A stretch of DNA of 64,000 nt from JBBIQS01 sp037442205 (GCA_037442205.1 JBBIQS010000043.1:4546-68545); one strand, 5' to 3'; counted from the first letter of the stretch, positions 12,719 to 21,566 are shown. Numbers and translations are program-made. The notes: generated by a model not told the origin, from the sequence alone.

Positions 12719-13390
12719 CTACGGCGAGGGCGGGCTGGCCAGCTGGTAGCTCTCCAGCTCCTCCAGGAGCGCGTTGGAGTCGAGCTCCTTGATCTTGCCG
12801 ACCCCGGGGGTCCACCACACCACCTTGTCCTTGCCGCCGGCGCTCTGGCGGGTCATGCGCACCGTGGTGAACTCGCCCGCCGGGACTGTGACCTTCTCGC
12901 TGACCGAGTCGACGGTCCACTGGAAGGCGAAGGGCTTGCTCATGGTGAGGGCGCCGGCGGGGTTGAAGCTGTCCTCGCGGAAGATGTCGTCGACCTTCTG
13001 GCCGGCGGTCGGGATCGCGCCGGGAGCGCGCAGCGACCAGGGGTCCACGACTCGGATCTCGGTGAGCTGGCCGGCCACCAAGCTGTCCTCGCGGTGGCGC
13101 CGGATCTGCTCCGGCTGCTTCTCGAGCCAGGTGATCGAGGTGGTGTTCCCCATGTCGCTGCGCACCACGTACGCCTGGATGCCCGCCTTGGACCCGTCCA
13201 TCGCCTTGAATTCCGCGACGGAGGTGGTCTTGGACTGGATCTGCATCGTGTAGCCGTCGGTGACTTTGTAGACCCACTTGTTGCCGACTTCGAGCGGCAG
13301 CAGCGGGCCGGAGCCGAGCTCGCTCTGGTTGGCCGAGTGGCCCCCGCACGCCACCAGGGCAGCCGCCAGTGCCGCCATCCACTTGCTCAT
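12719..13390 (-). CDS. Conserved-looking lipoprotein of unknown function
   Basis: A 223-residue protein with a lipoprotein signal (MSKWMAALAAALVAC, lipobox LVAC, Cys at 15) and a GGAG ribosome-binding site. The mature part opens with LLPLEVGNKWVYKVTDG, a motif frequent in secreted proteins that measure or report a quantity, and continues as a predicted beta-rich domain (FQWTVDSVSEKVTVPAGEFTTVRM, WWTPGVGKIKEL). Similar PAGEF and WWxPGVG strings occur in DUF3108/LolA-like lipoproteins, but I cannot name a family. It lies between the tmk-like gene and rsmB on the same strand. Confidence 0.75.
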   Translation of the reverse strand: MSKWMAALAAALVACGGHSANQSELGSGPLLPLEVGNKWVYKVTDGYTMQIQSKTTSVAEFKAMDGSKAGIQAYVVRSDMGNTTSITWLEKQPEQIRRHREDSLVAGQLTEIRVVDPWSLRAPGAIPTAGQKVDDIFREDSFNPAGALTMSKPFAFQWTVDSVSEKVTVPAGEFTTVRMTRQSAGGKDKVVWWTPGVGKIKELDSNALLEELESYQLASPPSP

Positions 13391-13407
13391 CGCATTCTCC
13401 GGACAGG

Positions 13408-15132
13408 TCAGGGTTGCAGCCGCGGCGGCTCGAGGCTTCGGCCAGCGGGATGGAGCTCGACCTTCCCCGCTCCCAGAGGTCGGCGGGCCTCGTCGAGCAC
13501 GAAGGCCGCCGCGCGCAGCAGCTCCAGGTTTCCCGGGAAGTCGGCGAGCAATCGGAACAGCAGCCGCTGTCCGCGCTCGCCGCCGGCCAGCCCCGCCAGC
13601 GAATGGACCGCCGCCGCGGGCCAGCGCGCCACCATCCGCTCCCGCAGCGACCAGGCCTCCTCGGCGTCCAGTCCCTCCAGGCTCTCCAGCGACTCCCTCA
13701 GCCGCTCTGCCAGCAGCTCTCTGAGGGCGAAAGAACGGGCATCCCCGAGGCCGCGCAGCCCGTTGAGCACCGCGCGCGGCGCCCGCGCCAAGGCCCTGAG
13801 CCGCCACTCGTGGGCCTGCTCTCCTGGGATGCCGGCCAGGCTGGAGACGACCTCCAGCATCGCCTGCGGCCAGAGATGCTCGCGCAGCTGCCACGCCCGC
13901 GAGCCGTCGAGGCCCGCCAGGCTCGCCGCCAGGGCGCCCGGCCCGGCCGAGGCAGCCAGCTGCTCGCGCAGCTCCCAGGCCTGCGGAGTGTCGACCCGCG
14001 CCAGCCCGGCCAACACCCCCGAGGGCGCCCGTTCGCGCAGCGCCTGGCGCAGGGCCATCGCCTCGGCATCGCCCTGGCCGGCCAGGCTCTGGCCGACCTC
14101 CTCCGGAGCCCGCTCCGACAGCTCCCGGCGCAGCCGGTGGGACTCGCCGTCGCCCAGCTCCGCCAGCCCCGCCGCCACCAGCCTCGGCTCCAGGGCCTTG
14201 AGCGCGTGGCGCAGCGCCAGCGCCCCGTCGCCGGGCAGCGAGCGCAGCCCCCAGGCCACCACCGCCGGGCACAGCCGCAGCAGCCGCAGGCGCCGCCGAT
14301 CCGCCTCGCTGCCGGTCAGGCCGCTCAGCAGCCAGGCGGCGAGCGAAGGCTCGCGCGAGGCGACGGCATCGACCGCGCCGAAGAAGTCGCGGCGCACCGC
14401 CGCCTCCTCCACCGGGACCCCGGCCGGCCGCCACGGGGGCGACGCCGCCGATGGGGTCCAGCGCTCGGGGCTCGGGTGGGCCTCGCCGGGGCTGAGCGCC
14501 CGGCGCAGCACCAGCTCCAACAGCGACTCCTCGGCCTCCTCCACCGAGGCCCAGGTGTTCTCGAAGACCACGAACCGCTGGGGCAGGGCGGCCGCCAGCT
14601 CGAGCAGCCCCTGGCGCACCAGCACGTTGAGCCCGGCGCCGCCCTGGCTCTTGCGGCCGACGTCCATCCAGCGGCCGTCGCGCAGCTTCTGGCAGCGCTT
14701 GCGCGCCCGGGCGACCGCCGGCTCGACGTCCACCAGCACTACCAGGTCCGGTTGCAGCCCAGCGCTGGCGAACTCGAGCACCTTGTCCAGCGCGCCGTCC
14801 TCCAGGCCCCGGCCGTGCCTGGCCAGCGCCAGGTGCGAGTAGAGGTAGCGATCGGCGATCACCCACTCGCCGCGCCGCAGCGCCGGGCGGACGACCTCTT
14901 CGAGGGACTGGGCCTCCCGCGCCGCCAGCAGCAGCAGCTCGGCCCGCTCGCACAGCTCCAGGTGCGCGGTGTCGCGGGTCAGGGCCCGCACTCGCTCGGC
15001 CACCTTCGAGCCCAAGGTCCCGCCCTCCCGGGCGTGGCACAGCCGCAGGCCGCGCTCGCGCAGCCGCGCCGCCAGGCGGTTGGAAAGGGTGGTCTTGCCG
15101 CTCCCGTCGATCCCCTCAAAGCAGATGAACAC
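13408..15132 (-). CDS. tmk: Thymidylate-kinase-like protein with a C-terminal array of 27-residue repeats
   Basis: The 574-residue product starts at a GTG with a GGAGG site 9 bases upstream. Residues 1-210 look like dTMP kinase: P-loop FEGIDGSGKTT (5-15), HAREGGT (the usual REPGGT with Pro missing), ADRYLYSHLAL and VLVDVEP. Ordinary Tmk ends near residue 210. Here a linker (about 210-280) is followed by about ten helical repeats of about 27 residues, on the pattern (A/V)xSLAGLxDxxAWxLRxxLxxRAP, to residue about 555. The repeats resemble alpha-solenoid scaffolds but fit no family I recognise. The kinase may be a housekeeping Tmk or a specialised nucleotide kinase. It follows the VTC gene by 37 bases. 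Confidence 0.8.
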   Translation of the reverse strand: MFICFEGIDGSGKTTLSNRLAARLRERGLRLCHAREGGTLGSKVAERVRALTRDTAHLELCERAELLLLAAREAQSLEEVVRPALRRGEWVIADRYLYSHLALARHGRGLEDGALDKVLEFASAGLQPDLVVLVDVEPAVARARKRCQKLRDGRWMDVGRKSQGGAGLNVLVRQGLLELAAALPQRFVVFENTWASVEEAEESLLELVLRRALSPGEAHPSPERWTPSAASPPWRPAGVPVEEAAVRRDFFGAVDAVASREPSLAAWLLSGLTGSEADRRRLRLLRLCPAVVAWGLRSLPGDGALALRHALKALEPRLVAAGLAELGDGESHRLRRELSERAPEEVGQSLAGQGDAEAMALRQALRERAPSGVLAGLARVDTPQAWELREQLAASAGPGALAASLAGLDGSRAWQLREHLWPQAMLEVVSSLAGIPGEQAHEWRLRALARAPRAVLNGLRGLGDARSFALRELLAERLRESLESLEGLDAEEAWSLRERMVARWPAAAVHSLAGLAGGERGQRLLFRLLADFPGNLELLRAAAFVLDEARRPLGAGKVELHPAGRSLEPPRLQP

Positions 15133-15169
15133 CTGTTGCGACCTCCCACGGTGGTGCGGACGCGACTGC

Positions 15170-15928
15170 TCACAGCCGGCTGCCGGCGCGCTTGGGCGAG
15201 TGCGGCAGCGCCCGCAGCGCCTGGGCGAACTTGGAGAAGGCGTCGGCGCGGGCACCGGCCAGCGCCCCGGCCCACTCCGGGATGGCCGCCGAGCGCGACT
15301 TGAGCTCGACCACGGTGCGCGTCTCGCGGGCGTAGGGCGCGCCGAGCAGCGCCGGCTGCAGCGAGGCCGGGCCCAGCAGCACCGAGTCCGCGGCGCGGTG
15401 GAAGGTCAGCTCGCGGTCGAAGGTGATCCGCAGCTCGCTGGCCATCTGCAGGACCTTGCGCCGGTAGCAGACTGCCACCAGCGGGCGCAGGTGCTCGGCG
15501 CCGCCGACGGCCCGCAGCGCCGCCCGCGCCGACAGCCCCGGCGGGCCGAAGGGCAAAAGCTGGGAGAGCGGCCCGCGGAACAGCGGCCACAGCGCCGCCC
15601 GCGGCAGCCAGAAGCGCTGCTTGTGCGACAGCTCGTCGCGCTGCTGCTTGAGCTCGACCACGCAGCGCGGCCGCGCCGGCCTTCCCCAGTCCGGGTCGTA
15701 TTCGCGGATGCGGACCTTGAGGCAGTCGCCGGGGGCGAGCAGGGCCGCCCGACCCAGCCGGCCGTCGGGCAGCTCGAGGTAGAGGGTGCAGACCCGGAAC
15801 TCGGCGCAGGCCGCCACGTTGAAGCGGTCGGAGAGCGCGGACTCGATGGCATCCGCGGCGCCGGGATCCATCGCCAGCTTGCGCTCGTGGCGATGCCGAT
15901 CCAGCCCTCCGACAGCTCCCGGCTCCAT
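15170..15928 (-). CDS. VTC-domain protein (CYTH-like triphosphate tunnel fold)
   Basis: This 252-residue protein matches the bacterial VTC domain in order: an N-terminal HERKLAMDP block, CTLYLELPDGRLGRAALL, the basic strand LKVRIREYD, CVVELKQQRDELSHKQR, VCYRRKVLQMASELRITFDREL and the closing VVELKSR...IPEWAGAL...FSKFAQAL. The alternating Lys, Arg and Glu residues are those that line the phosphate-binding tunnel in polyphosphate polymerases and related CYTH enzymes. The start at 15928 is chosen so that the N-terminal strand is kept; the longer frame runs into a 40-bp palindrome. In bacteria such proteins often have unknown substrates. It is probably co-transcribed with the tmk-like gene. Confidence 0.75.
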   Translation of the reverse strand: MEPGAVGGLDRHRHERKLAMDPGAADAIESALSDRFNVAACAEFRVCTLYLELPDGRLGRAALLAPGDCLKVRIREYDPDWGRPARPRCVVELKQQRDELSHKQRFWLPRAALWPLFRGPLSQLLPFGPPGLSARAALRAVGGAEHLRPLVAVCYRRKVLQMASELRITFDRELTFHRAADSVLLGPASLQPALLGAPYARETRTVVELKSRSAAIPEWAGALAGARADAFSKFAQALRALPHSPKRAGSRL

Positions 15929-15973
15929 TTCCCCCTGCCCCCTGGGCGAGGTCGAGCTCGCGCTCGCTCGCCA

Positions 15974-16013
15974 TACCGGCTTCCGTTCCAAACGTTTGGA
16001 ACGGAAGCCGGTA
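15974..16013. repeat. Perfect 40-bp palindrome
   Basis: TACCGGCTTCCGTTCCAAAC and its exact reverse complement meet at the centre (15993/15994), giving 20 paired bases without a mismatch or loop. It lies in the 315-base gap between the VTC gene (minus) and the gene at 16244 (plus), so it is in the divergent control region. No T-run follows. Nothing else recognisable is in this gap apart from a TATACT box at 16211 without a matching -35. Possible roles are a cruciform, a dimeric regulator site or a palindromic repeat. Confidence 0.85.
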
Positions 16014-16243
16014 CTCGGAGAGAGCGAGTCAGACGCTCGCACGCCATGCTGGGACAAGAGCAAGGGCGGTGCCGACCGGCGGTCTCCCGGGCGCTGGAGA
16101 GGTGGTTGGGGAAGCGAGCGCAGAGCGCTGGGGCAGCTGGGAGGATGCGGGGAAGGATTGGGAACTCGGGTTCCGTCGCCGATCGGCAGCAGCTTTCGCG
16201 GCCCGGGCCGTATACTGCCGCCCCCTCACGCCAAGGAGTTGCG

Positions 16244-16747
16244 ATGGGCCAGGACCGATCCCAGATGGTGGCCGCGGTGCGCGCCTACTGCGCCGCGCAT
16301 CCCCGCTGGGTCCTCTTCGACGAGCCCACCCAGACTTTGCTGGAGGTGGCCACCGGCAAGAGCCTTCTGCTGCCGGCGGCGGAGATGACCCAGGCCGTGG
16401 CGCGCACCAACTCCCAGACCGGCCACCCCTACCTGCTCATCGAGCTGGGGGACGGCCGGGAGCTGGCGCTGTGCGACGCCGGCATCGCGTTCCCGCCGGT
16501 GGCCCCGGCGGTGCCCCAGGCTCCGGAGATGCCGCCGGTGACCTGCCTGAGCGACTTCGCCCAGCTGACCAGCCATCTCTCCCACCTGCTCTACGGGCAT
16601 CCCGACGACAAGCCGGGCCGCGAGACGCTGGACATCGTGGCGGTCTGCCTGGGGATCCTCGACGGGGCGCGCCGGGTCGGCTTCGACATCTCCCGCGAGG
16701 AGAAGCAGCTCGATCAGCTTCTGGAGGAGTTGGAGAAGCGCAAGTAG
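16244..16747 (+). CDS. Hypothetical protein, 167 residues
   Basis: No family is recognised. The ATG at 16244 has an AAGGAG ribosome-binding site 5 bases upstream, a strong match. The protein lacks signal peptide and membrane spans and appears cytoplasmic. The first 90 residues look like a compact alpha/beta domain (VAAVRAYCAAHPRWVLFDE, TLLEVATGKSLLLPAAE, YLLIELGDGRELALCD), and the last 60 are helical and acidic, ending KQLDQLLEELEKRK. A Pro-rich linker separates them. It is monocistronic and convergent with nadA, with a REP-like hairpin between the two. Confidence 0.8.
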   Translation: MGQDRSQMVAAVRAYCAAHPRWVLFDEPTQTLLEVATGKSLLLPAAEMTQAVARTNSQTGHPYLLIELGDGRELALCDAGIAFPPVAPAVPQAPEMPPVTCLSDFAQLTSHLSHLLYGHPDDKPGRETLDIVAVCLGILDGARRVGFDISREEKQLDQLLEELEKRK

Positions 16748-16774
16748 CGGCTCAATCCATGATCAGAGCGCGGA

Positions 16775-16813
16775 CCCTTCGACTCCGCGGCCTCGCCGCT
16801 TCGCTCAGGGCGA
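16775..16813 (+). repeat. REP-like palindromic repeat, copy 1
   Basis: A 39-base element with nested stems: CCCT...AGGG outside and GCGGC-ctc-GCCGC inside. It is 36/39 identical to the element at 45978-46016, differing at positions 18, 19 and 27, two of which fall in the loop. It lies between the convergent genes ending at 16747 and 16847, where it could end transcription from both sides. Confidence 0.8.
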
Positions 16814-16846
16814 CCAGGCGGGCGCGTTCCCGCCGAGGACAACCAA

Positions 16847-17803
16847 TCAGCTCCAGGCCAGCATCTGCTTGAGGGGCTTGAGCGCGCCCAGCCGCAGGTC
16901 CTCGGGAAGCTCCAGCTTCGGCGTGCGGTCGCGCATGCAGAGGTAGAGCTTCTCCAGGGTATTGAGCTTCATGTGCGGGCAGACGTTGCAGGCGCAGTCG
17001 GCGTCGGGAGGCGCGGGGACCAGCTCCTTGCCCGGGGCCGCCTTCTGCATCTGATGGAGGATGCCCGGCTCGGTGACCACGATGAAGGTGGTCTTCTTGC
17101 TCTTGGTCACGTGGTCGAGGATGCCTTTGGTCGAGCCGATGTAGTCGGCGTGGGCCAGCACCCGCTCCTCGCACTCGGGATGCGCCACCACCTCGGCATC
17201 CGGGTAGCGGACCTTGAGCTGCACCAGCTTCTTCTCGGAGAAGATCTCGTGCACCTGGCAGGAGCCCGGCCACAGGTTGAGCTGGCGCCCGGTCTGCTTG
17301 GCGACGAAGCGCCCAAGGTGCTGGTCGGGGGCGAAGACGATCGGCCGATCCTCGGGGGCGCGCTCGACGATCTTCACCGCGTTGGACGAGGTGCAGATCA
17401 CGTCGCTCATGGCTTTCACCCGCGCCGAGGAGTTGACGTAGGTGACCACGAACGGGTTCTTGAACTTGCCGAGGAACTGCTGGAACTGGTCGGGCGGGCA
17501 GCGGTCGGAGAGCGAGCAGCCGGCGGCCAGGTCGGGCAGCAGCACCAGCTTCTCGGGGTTGAGGATCTTGGCGGTCTCGGCCATGAAGTGGACGCCGCAG
17601 AAGACGATCACGTCGGCGCGGGTCTTCTCCGCCTGCTGGGCGAGGGCCAGGCTGTCGCCGACGAAGTCGGCCAGGTCCTGCAGCTCGCCGTCCTGGTAGT
17701 AGTGGGCCAGGATGACGGCGTTCATCTCCCGGCGCAGCCGCTTGATCTCCTCGCGGAGGTCGAGGCGGGGGTCGATGCTTTCGAGGGCGGCGGTGAAGTC
17801 CAT
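16847..17803 (-). CDS. nadA: Quinolinate synthase NadA
   Basis: The 318-residue product condenses iminoaspartate with dihydroxyacetone phosphate to make quinolinate, the de novo NAD precursor. It needs a [4Fe-4S] cluster; candidate ligands are the Cys in VICTSSNAV, HPECEE and CNVCPHM. Other NadA hallmarks are VILAHYYQDGELQDLADFVGDSLALA near the N-terminus, CGVHFMAETAKILNP and TEPGILHQM. Length is normal. It is monocistronic in this view; the NAD gene nadD lies 28 kb away. nadB and nadC are not in the window. Confidence 0.97.
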   Translation of the reverse strand: MDFTAALESIDPRLDLREEIKRLRREMNAVILAHYYQDGELQDLADFVGDSLALAQQAEKTRADVIVFCGVHFMAETAKILNPEKLVLLPDLAAGCSLSDRCPPDQFQQFLGKFKNPFVVTYVNSSARVKAMSDVICTSSNAVKIVERAPEDRPIVFAPDQHLGRFVAKQTGRQLNLWPGSCQVHEIFSEKKLVQLKVRYPDAEVVAHPECEERVLAHADYIGSTKGILDHVTKSKKTTFIVVTEPGILHQMQKAAPGKELVPAPPDADCACNVCPHMKLNTLEKLYLCMRDRTPKLELPEDLRLGALKPLKQMLAWS

Positions 17804-17905
17804 GGGGCGCGAATCCTAACATCCGGCGGACGAGCGCGCTTTCGCAGGAAGGTGGGTAGCGCTTCATTGCGCGCCCGGGCCGTGGCTGGTAGTTAGCCGG
17901 CCCGA

Positions 17906-19225
17906 ATGCGAAGCGAGTTCTTCACCTTGTTGTGGATGCTGGCGCTGGTGCTGGCGAACGGCGTCTTTGCCGCGGCCGAGATCGCCGTGGTCTCGGTGCG
18001 CCGCTCGCGCATCAAGCAGCTGGCCGAGGACGGGGACGGCCGGGCCAGGGCCGTCGAGCGGCTGCACGAGGGCGCCGAGCAGTTTTTGGCGACGGTGCAG
18101 ATCGGCATCACCGTGGTCAGCGCCCTGGCGGCGGCGTTGGGCGGCGCCAGCGTCGCCCGGCCGATCGCCGAGGCGCTGCGCCAGCTTCCTGTGCACTTCC
18201 TCCAGGACGCCGCCGGCGAGATCGCCCTCGCCCTGGTGGTCGCCGGCTACTCCTTTTTCTCGCTGCTGCTGGGCGAGCTCATCCCCAAGTCGCTGGCGCT
18301 GCGTTATGCCGAGCCGATCGCCCTGCGGATGGCGCGCCTCATGTCGGCGCTGGGGAGCCTGGTCCGGCCGCTGGTGTGGCTTCTGACCGGCGCCGCCAAC
18401 CTCGTGCTCAAGCCCTTCCACGACCGCACCCGCTTCGGCGAGGCGCGGATGACCGCCGAGGAGATCAAGCTGCTCATCGACGAGGCCGCCGAGTCCGGTT
18501 CCATCGAGAAGCGGCGGGCGGAGATCATCGAGCGGGCGGTGGATTTCGGTGACCTGACCGCCGGCGACGTGCTGGTGCCGCGCTCGGACATGATCGCCAT
18601 CGATCTCAAGGACCCGCCGGAGGAGATCCGCAAGGTGGTGTTGGAGAAGGGCCACACCCGGATGCCGGTGGTCGACGGCAGCCTGGACAAGGTGGTCGGC
18701 TTCGTCACCAGCAAGGACATCCTCAGCCTGAGCCTGGAGAAGGAGCTCTTGGTGCTGCAGGACGTCATCCGCCCGGCCTTCTTCGTGCCCCAGTCGATGC
18801 GCGCGGTGGACCTGCTGCGCGCGATGCAGAAGCGGCGCGAGCACCTGGCGATCGTGGTCGACGAGTACGGCGGCACCGCCGGGCTGTGCACCACCGAGGA
18901 TCTGGTCGAGGAGATCGTCGGCGAGATCTTCAGCGAGGACTCCACGGTCCCCGAGCTGATCAAGCGCGAGCCGCAGGGGACGGCGCTGGTGTCGGCGCTG
19001 CTGCCGGTGCGCGAGTTCAACCGCGAGTTCGATGCCGACCTGCCGGAAAGCCCCGACTACGAGACCCTGGGCGGCCTGCTCACCCACCTCGCCGGCGCCA
19101 TCCCCACCTTGAACCAGGTCTTCCAGACGCACGGCTTCGAGATCACCGTCATCGCCCGCTCCGAGCGGCGGGTCGAGCAGGTGCGGGTGAGGCGACTCGA
19201 GCCGACGGCGCCGCCAGGTCCCTAG
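17906..19225 (+). CDS. CNNM/CBS/CorC-HlyC domain membrane protein (hemolysin-family ion transporter)
   Basis: The 439-residue protein has the three-part layout of the TlyC/CorC-type family. A CNNM membrane domain with about four spans covers residues 1-195 (signatures ANGVFAAAEIAVVSVRRSRIKQL and LGELIPKSLALRYAEPIAL). Two CBS repeats follow (about 205-330, with DVLVPRSDMIAIDL and VVDGSLDKVVGFVTSKDI), then a C-terminal CorC_HlyC domain (about 345-430, with ETLGGLLTHLAGAIPTLNQ). The family includes magnesium and cobalt transporters; hemolysin is a historical name. The substrate cannot be told from sequence. It is divergent from nadA and convergent with the gene at 19241. Confidence 0.92.
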   Translation: MRSEFFTLLWMLALVLANGVFAAAEIAVVSVRRSRIKQLAEDGDGRARAVERLHEGAEQFLATVQIGITVVSALAAALGGASVARPIAEALRQLPVHFLQDAAGEIALALVVAGYSFFSLLLGELIPKSLALRYAEPIALRMARLMSALGSLVRPLVWLLTGAANLVLKPFHDRTRFGEARMTAEEIKLLIDEAAESGSIEKRRAEIIERAVDFGDLTAGDVLVPRSDMIAIDLKDPPEEIRKVVLEKGHTRMPVVDGSLDKVVGFVTSKDILSLSLEKELLVLQDVIRPAFFVPQSMRAVDLLRAMQKRREHLAIVVDEYGGTAGLCTTEDLVEEIVGEIFSEDSTVPELIKREPQGTALVSALLPVREFNREFDADLPESPDYETLGGLLTHLAGAIPTLNQVFQTHGFEITVIARSERRVEQVRVRRLEPTAPPGP

Positions 19226-19240
19226 ATCCGAGCCGACTCG

Positions 19241-20752
19241 CTAGCCCGCCTGCTGCTGCACCTTCTTGGACGCCAGGCGCTCCATCAAAGCCAGGCCTGG
19301 GAAGAAGTTGTGGGACGCGCAGGGCAGGGTGAAGACCGCCTTGTCGCTTCCCGGGCCGAAGACGTGGAGCGTGCCCTCGCTGATGGCGTAGCGCACCGAC
19401 TCGTACCCGATGAAGGCCTGCTCCCCCTGGCCGATGAGCTTGGCCTTGCGGTAGCGGATGCCCTCGCGGGTCAGCTGCACCGCCCCGGACCAGGCGACCC
19501 ACTCGCTGCGCTCGAGCAGCTTCTCCAGCGTAGTGGCGACGACGCGCGAAACATGCTCGCGCAGCCGGTCCATCTCTTCGTCGCTGCCCTGGGTGCGCCA
19601 GCTGTGCTTGATGGGCTTGCCCTCGATCGGGTCGAAGGACATCGAATGCGAGGTCCCGGTGTAGGCGCCGTTGTAGTAGTGGCGCACTCCGTTCTGGGTG
19701 AAGCCGACGACCTCGGAGAACCTGAGCTCGCGGGTGGCGATGAGCCCGCGCTTGCGCACGCCGGCCTCGAAGACCTGGATGCGCACCCGGAAGACGTAGC
19801 CGATGCCCGCCGCGGCGATCACCAAGCCCGCGCACAGGCCGGGGACCATCAGCGAGGGCGACCCCCCCTCGGCGACTCCGGCGGCGATGCCGGGCAGGAT
19901 CGTGGGCAGCAGCAGCACCGCCGCCACCTTGATCGCCGTTGAAGAGCCTCGGCTGAAGAGGATTCGGCCCAGGCCGGCGACCTTGGCCTCCTTCCCCTCG
20001 CAGCGCTTGGCCGCCAGCCGCAGCAGGATCCGGGCGTTGGCCGACTCGGCGGGAATGGCGACCACCGGCTCGGACTCGTCCCTGCGCCACAGGAGCACCT
20101 GGTTGTCGAACTGGCTGGCGCAGGCCAGTTCGTTCAACGACACCTCCCCGCGCTTGGTGTGAAGCCGCTGGCCGTCGAGGGTCCAGCCCTTTCCGCGCAG
20201 CGGCTGGGACGCGAGCTGGCCTTCGGCGCTCTCGGAGCGCCTGGCGACGATGTCGTCGATGGCCCGGCCGACCGGGTCTGAGGCCCCCAGGGCGACGTAG
20301 CTGTGGATCTTGAGGGTCCGGCCGGCGCCGCGCAGCTCGAGCTTGCGAACCCGGCCCACCGGATTGCCGTTGTTGAGCACCTCCTTGTCGAGGAGGCTCA
20401 GGTCGGAGAGGTCGGCGAAGGCCAGCGCGCGGGTGACTCCCTTGCGCTGGAGGCTGATGCCGCCGCCGTGGACGGTCAGCGCCTGGCGCTGGCGCGAGCG
20501 CTCGACCAGGAGCGCGATGCCGGTCCCGAGGATGGCCAGGCCGGGGAGGCCCGCTCCCAGCCCGCCGGCGAGGTTCTTGTCGGCGGCGGCGAGCGCGACC
20601 CCGATCGCCAGCAGCACCAGGCCGAGCAGGATCAGGGCGATGCTCCCGACGTGATGGGAGAGCGGGATGGGGGCGAGCTGGATCGGCTCCAGGACCGGAG
20701 AGCCGATCGCGGCCAGCGAGTTGGAGGAGCGGCTCATCGAGGGCGAGGCCAT
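19241..20752 (-). CDS. Membrane protein with two tandem hairpin-plus-PH-like units
   Basis: A 503-residue protein of unknown function with a good GGAG ribosome-binding site. It has two hydrophobic hairpins (about residues 35-85 and 265-310), each followed by a beta-rich segment with similar phrasing: VHGGGISLQRKGVTRALAFADL after the first and VFEAGVRKRGLIATRELRFSEV after the second. This looks like a duplicated membrane hairpin plus bacterial PH-like domain. A second short PH-like stretch recurs in each half (WTLDGQRLHTKRGEVSL and AVQLTREGIRYRKAKL). It is followed on the same strand by the rest of this intergenic junction with the CNNM gene, 15 bases away. Confidence 0.8.
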   Translation of the reverse strand: MASPSMSRSSNSLAAIGSPVLEPIQLAPIPLSHHVGSIALILLGLVLLAIGVALAAADKNLAGGLGAGLPGLAILGTGIALLVERSRQRQALTVHGGGISLQRKGVTRALAFADLSDLSLLDKEVLNNGNPVGRVRKLELRGAGRTLKIHSYVALGASDPVGRAIDDIVARRSESAEGQLASQPLRGKGWTLDGQRLHTKRGEVSLNELACASQFDNQVLLWRRDESEPVVAIPAESANARILLRLAAKRCEGKEAKVAGLGRILFSRGSSTAIKVAAVLLLPTILPGIAAGVAEGGSPSLMVPGLCAGLVIAAAGIGYVFRVRIQVFEAGVRKRGLIATRELRFSEVVGFTQNGVRHYYNGAYTGTSHSMSFDPIEGKPIKHSWRTQGSDEEMDRLREHVSRVVATTLEKLLERSEWVAWSGAVQLTREGIRYRKAKLIGQGEQAFIGYESVRYAISEGTLHVFGPGSDKAVFTLPCASHNFFPGLALMERLASKKVQQQAG

Positions 20753-20813
20753 GGAGATCTCCTGCGCAAGTCCAGGCGCAGCCTAGACTTTTCGGTCGAT
20801 GACGACCAGCCGG

Positions 20814-21482
20814 CTAGAGATGCTGCGGGGCCGCCGACCAGCGCGGCGCGCGCGGCCTTCGGCTCCCCAGCAGCAGCGAAACCAGGAAGCCCGAGACGAA
20901 GCCTCCCAGGTGGCCGAGCGCCGAAATGCCCGGCAACAGGGAGATGACGAGGTTGACCGCCAGCAGTTGCAGGTAGGCGTTGCGCTGGGCTCCGGTGAGG
21001 CGCAGCGCCGGGAAGCGCGAGGTCAGGTGAAACCCCAGCCAGCTGGCCAGCCAGCCGAAGAGCACCCCGGAGAAGCCGACCGCGTTGCCGCCGCCCAGGG
21101 TGATCGAGGCCCCGGCGCCCAGCAGCGAGGGGAGGGTGATCTCCACCATCCGCAGCGGCCCGACCACGCGCTCGACCCGGGCGCCGATGTTCCAGCCGAA
21201 ATAGCAGTTGGCCGCCAGGTGCAGCAGGTTGGCGTGCAACAGCTGCCCGGTGACCAGCCGCCACCACTGGCCCCGCACCACCAACGACGAGATCAGGGCG
21301 TAGCTCTCAGTGAGGCCGGGGACGGTCATCTGGCCCAGGTAGACACCGATCAGCAGGGCGACGATGGCCCCGGTGACGCGGGCGCGAGGGGGCGGGCGCC
21401 GCTGGCGGTAGGCGTAGACCCCGTCGGCGCCGCGCTGCAGGTCGACGAAGGTGCCGTCATCCGGGGGAGGGCCGCGCCGCAT
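20814..21482 (-). CDS. Rhomboid-family intramembrane serine protease
   Basis: The 222-residue protein has about six membrane spans and the rhomboid signatures: HANLLHLAANCYFGWNIG in the second span, the catalytic Ser in GFSGVLFG, and the catalytic His in ALGHLGGFVSGF. The usual Gly, Ser and His residues are all present, so it should be active. An N-terminal cytoplasmic stretch of about 40 residues is rich in Arg and Pro. The start is taken at ATG 21482; a TTG ten codons upstream is an alternative. It lies between the polysaccharide locus and the duplicated membrane protein. Its substrate is unknown. Confidence 0.9.
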   Translation of the reverse strand: MRRGPPPDDGTFVDLQRGADGVYAYRQRRPPPRARVTGAIVALLIGVYLGQMTVPGLTESYALISSLVVRGQWWRLVTGQLLHANLLHLAANCYFGWNIGARVERVVGPLRMVEITLPSLLGAGASITLGGGNAVGFSGVLFGWLASWLGFHLTSRFPALRLTGAQRNAYLQLLAVNLVISLLPGISALGHLGGFVSGFLVSLLLGSRRPRAPRWSAAPQHL

Positions 21483-21566
21483 GGGAGAGCGCCGAGGGAG
21501 CGCAAGGAGCAAAGCTTTGGGCGAGCTGCGTCCGGATGCGAGAGCCTCGAAGGGGCGCGCGGTCGT

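Noticed and set aside
16211..16216. TATACT as a promoter for the gene at 16244
   Set aside because: No -35-like hexamer at 16-18 bases upstream.
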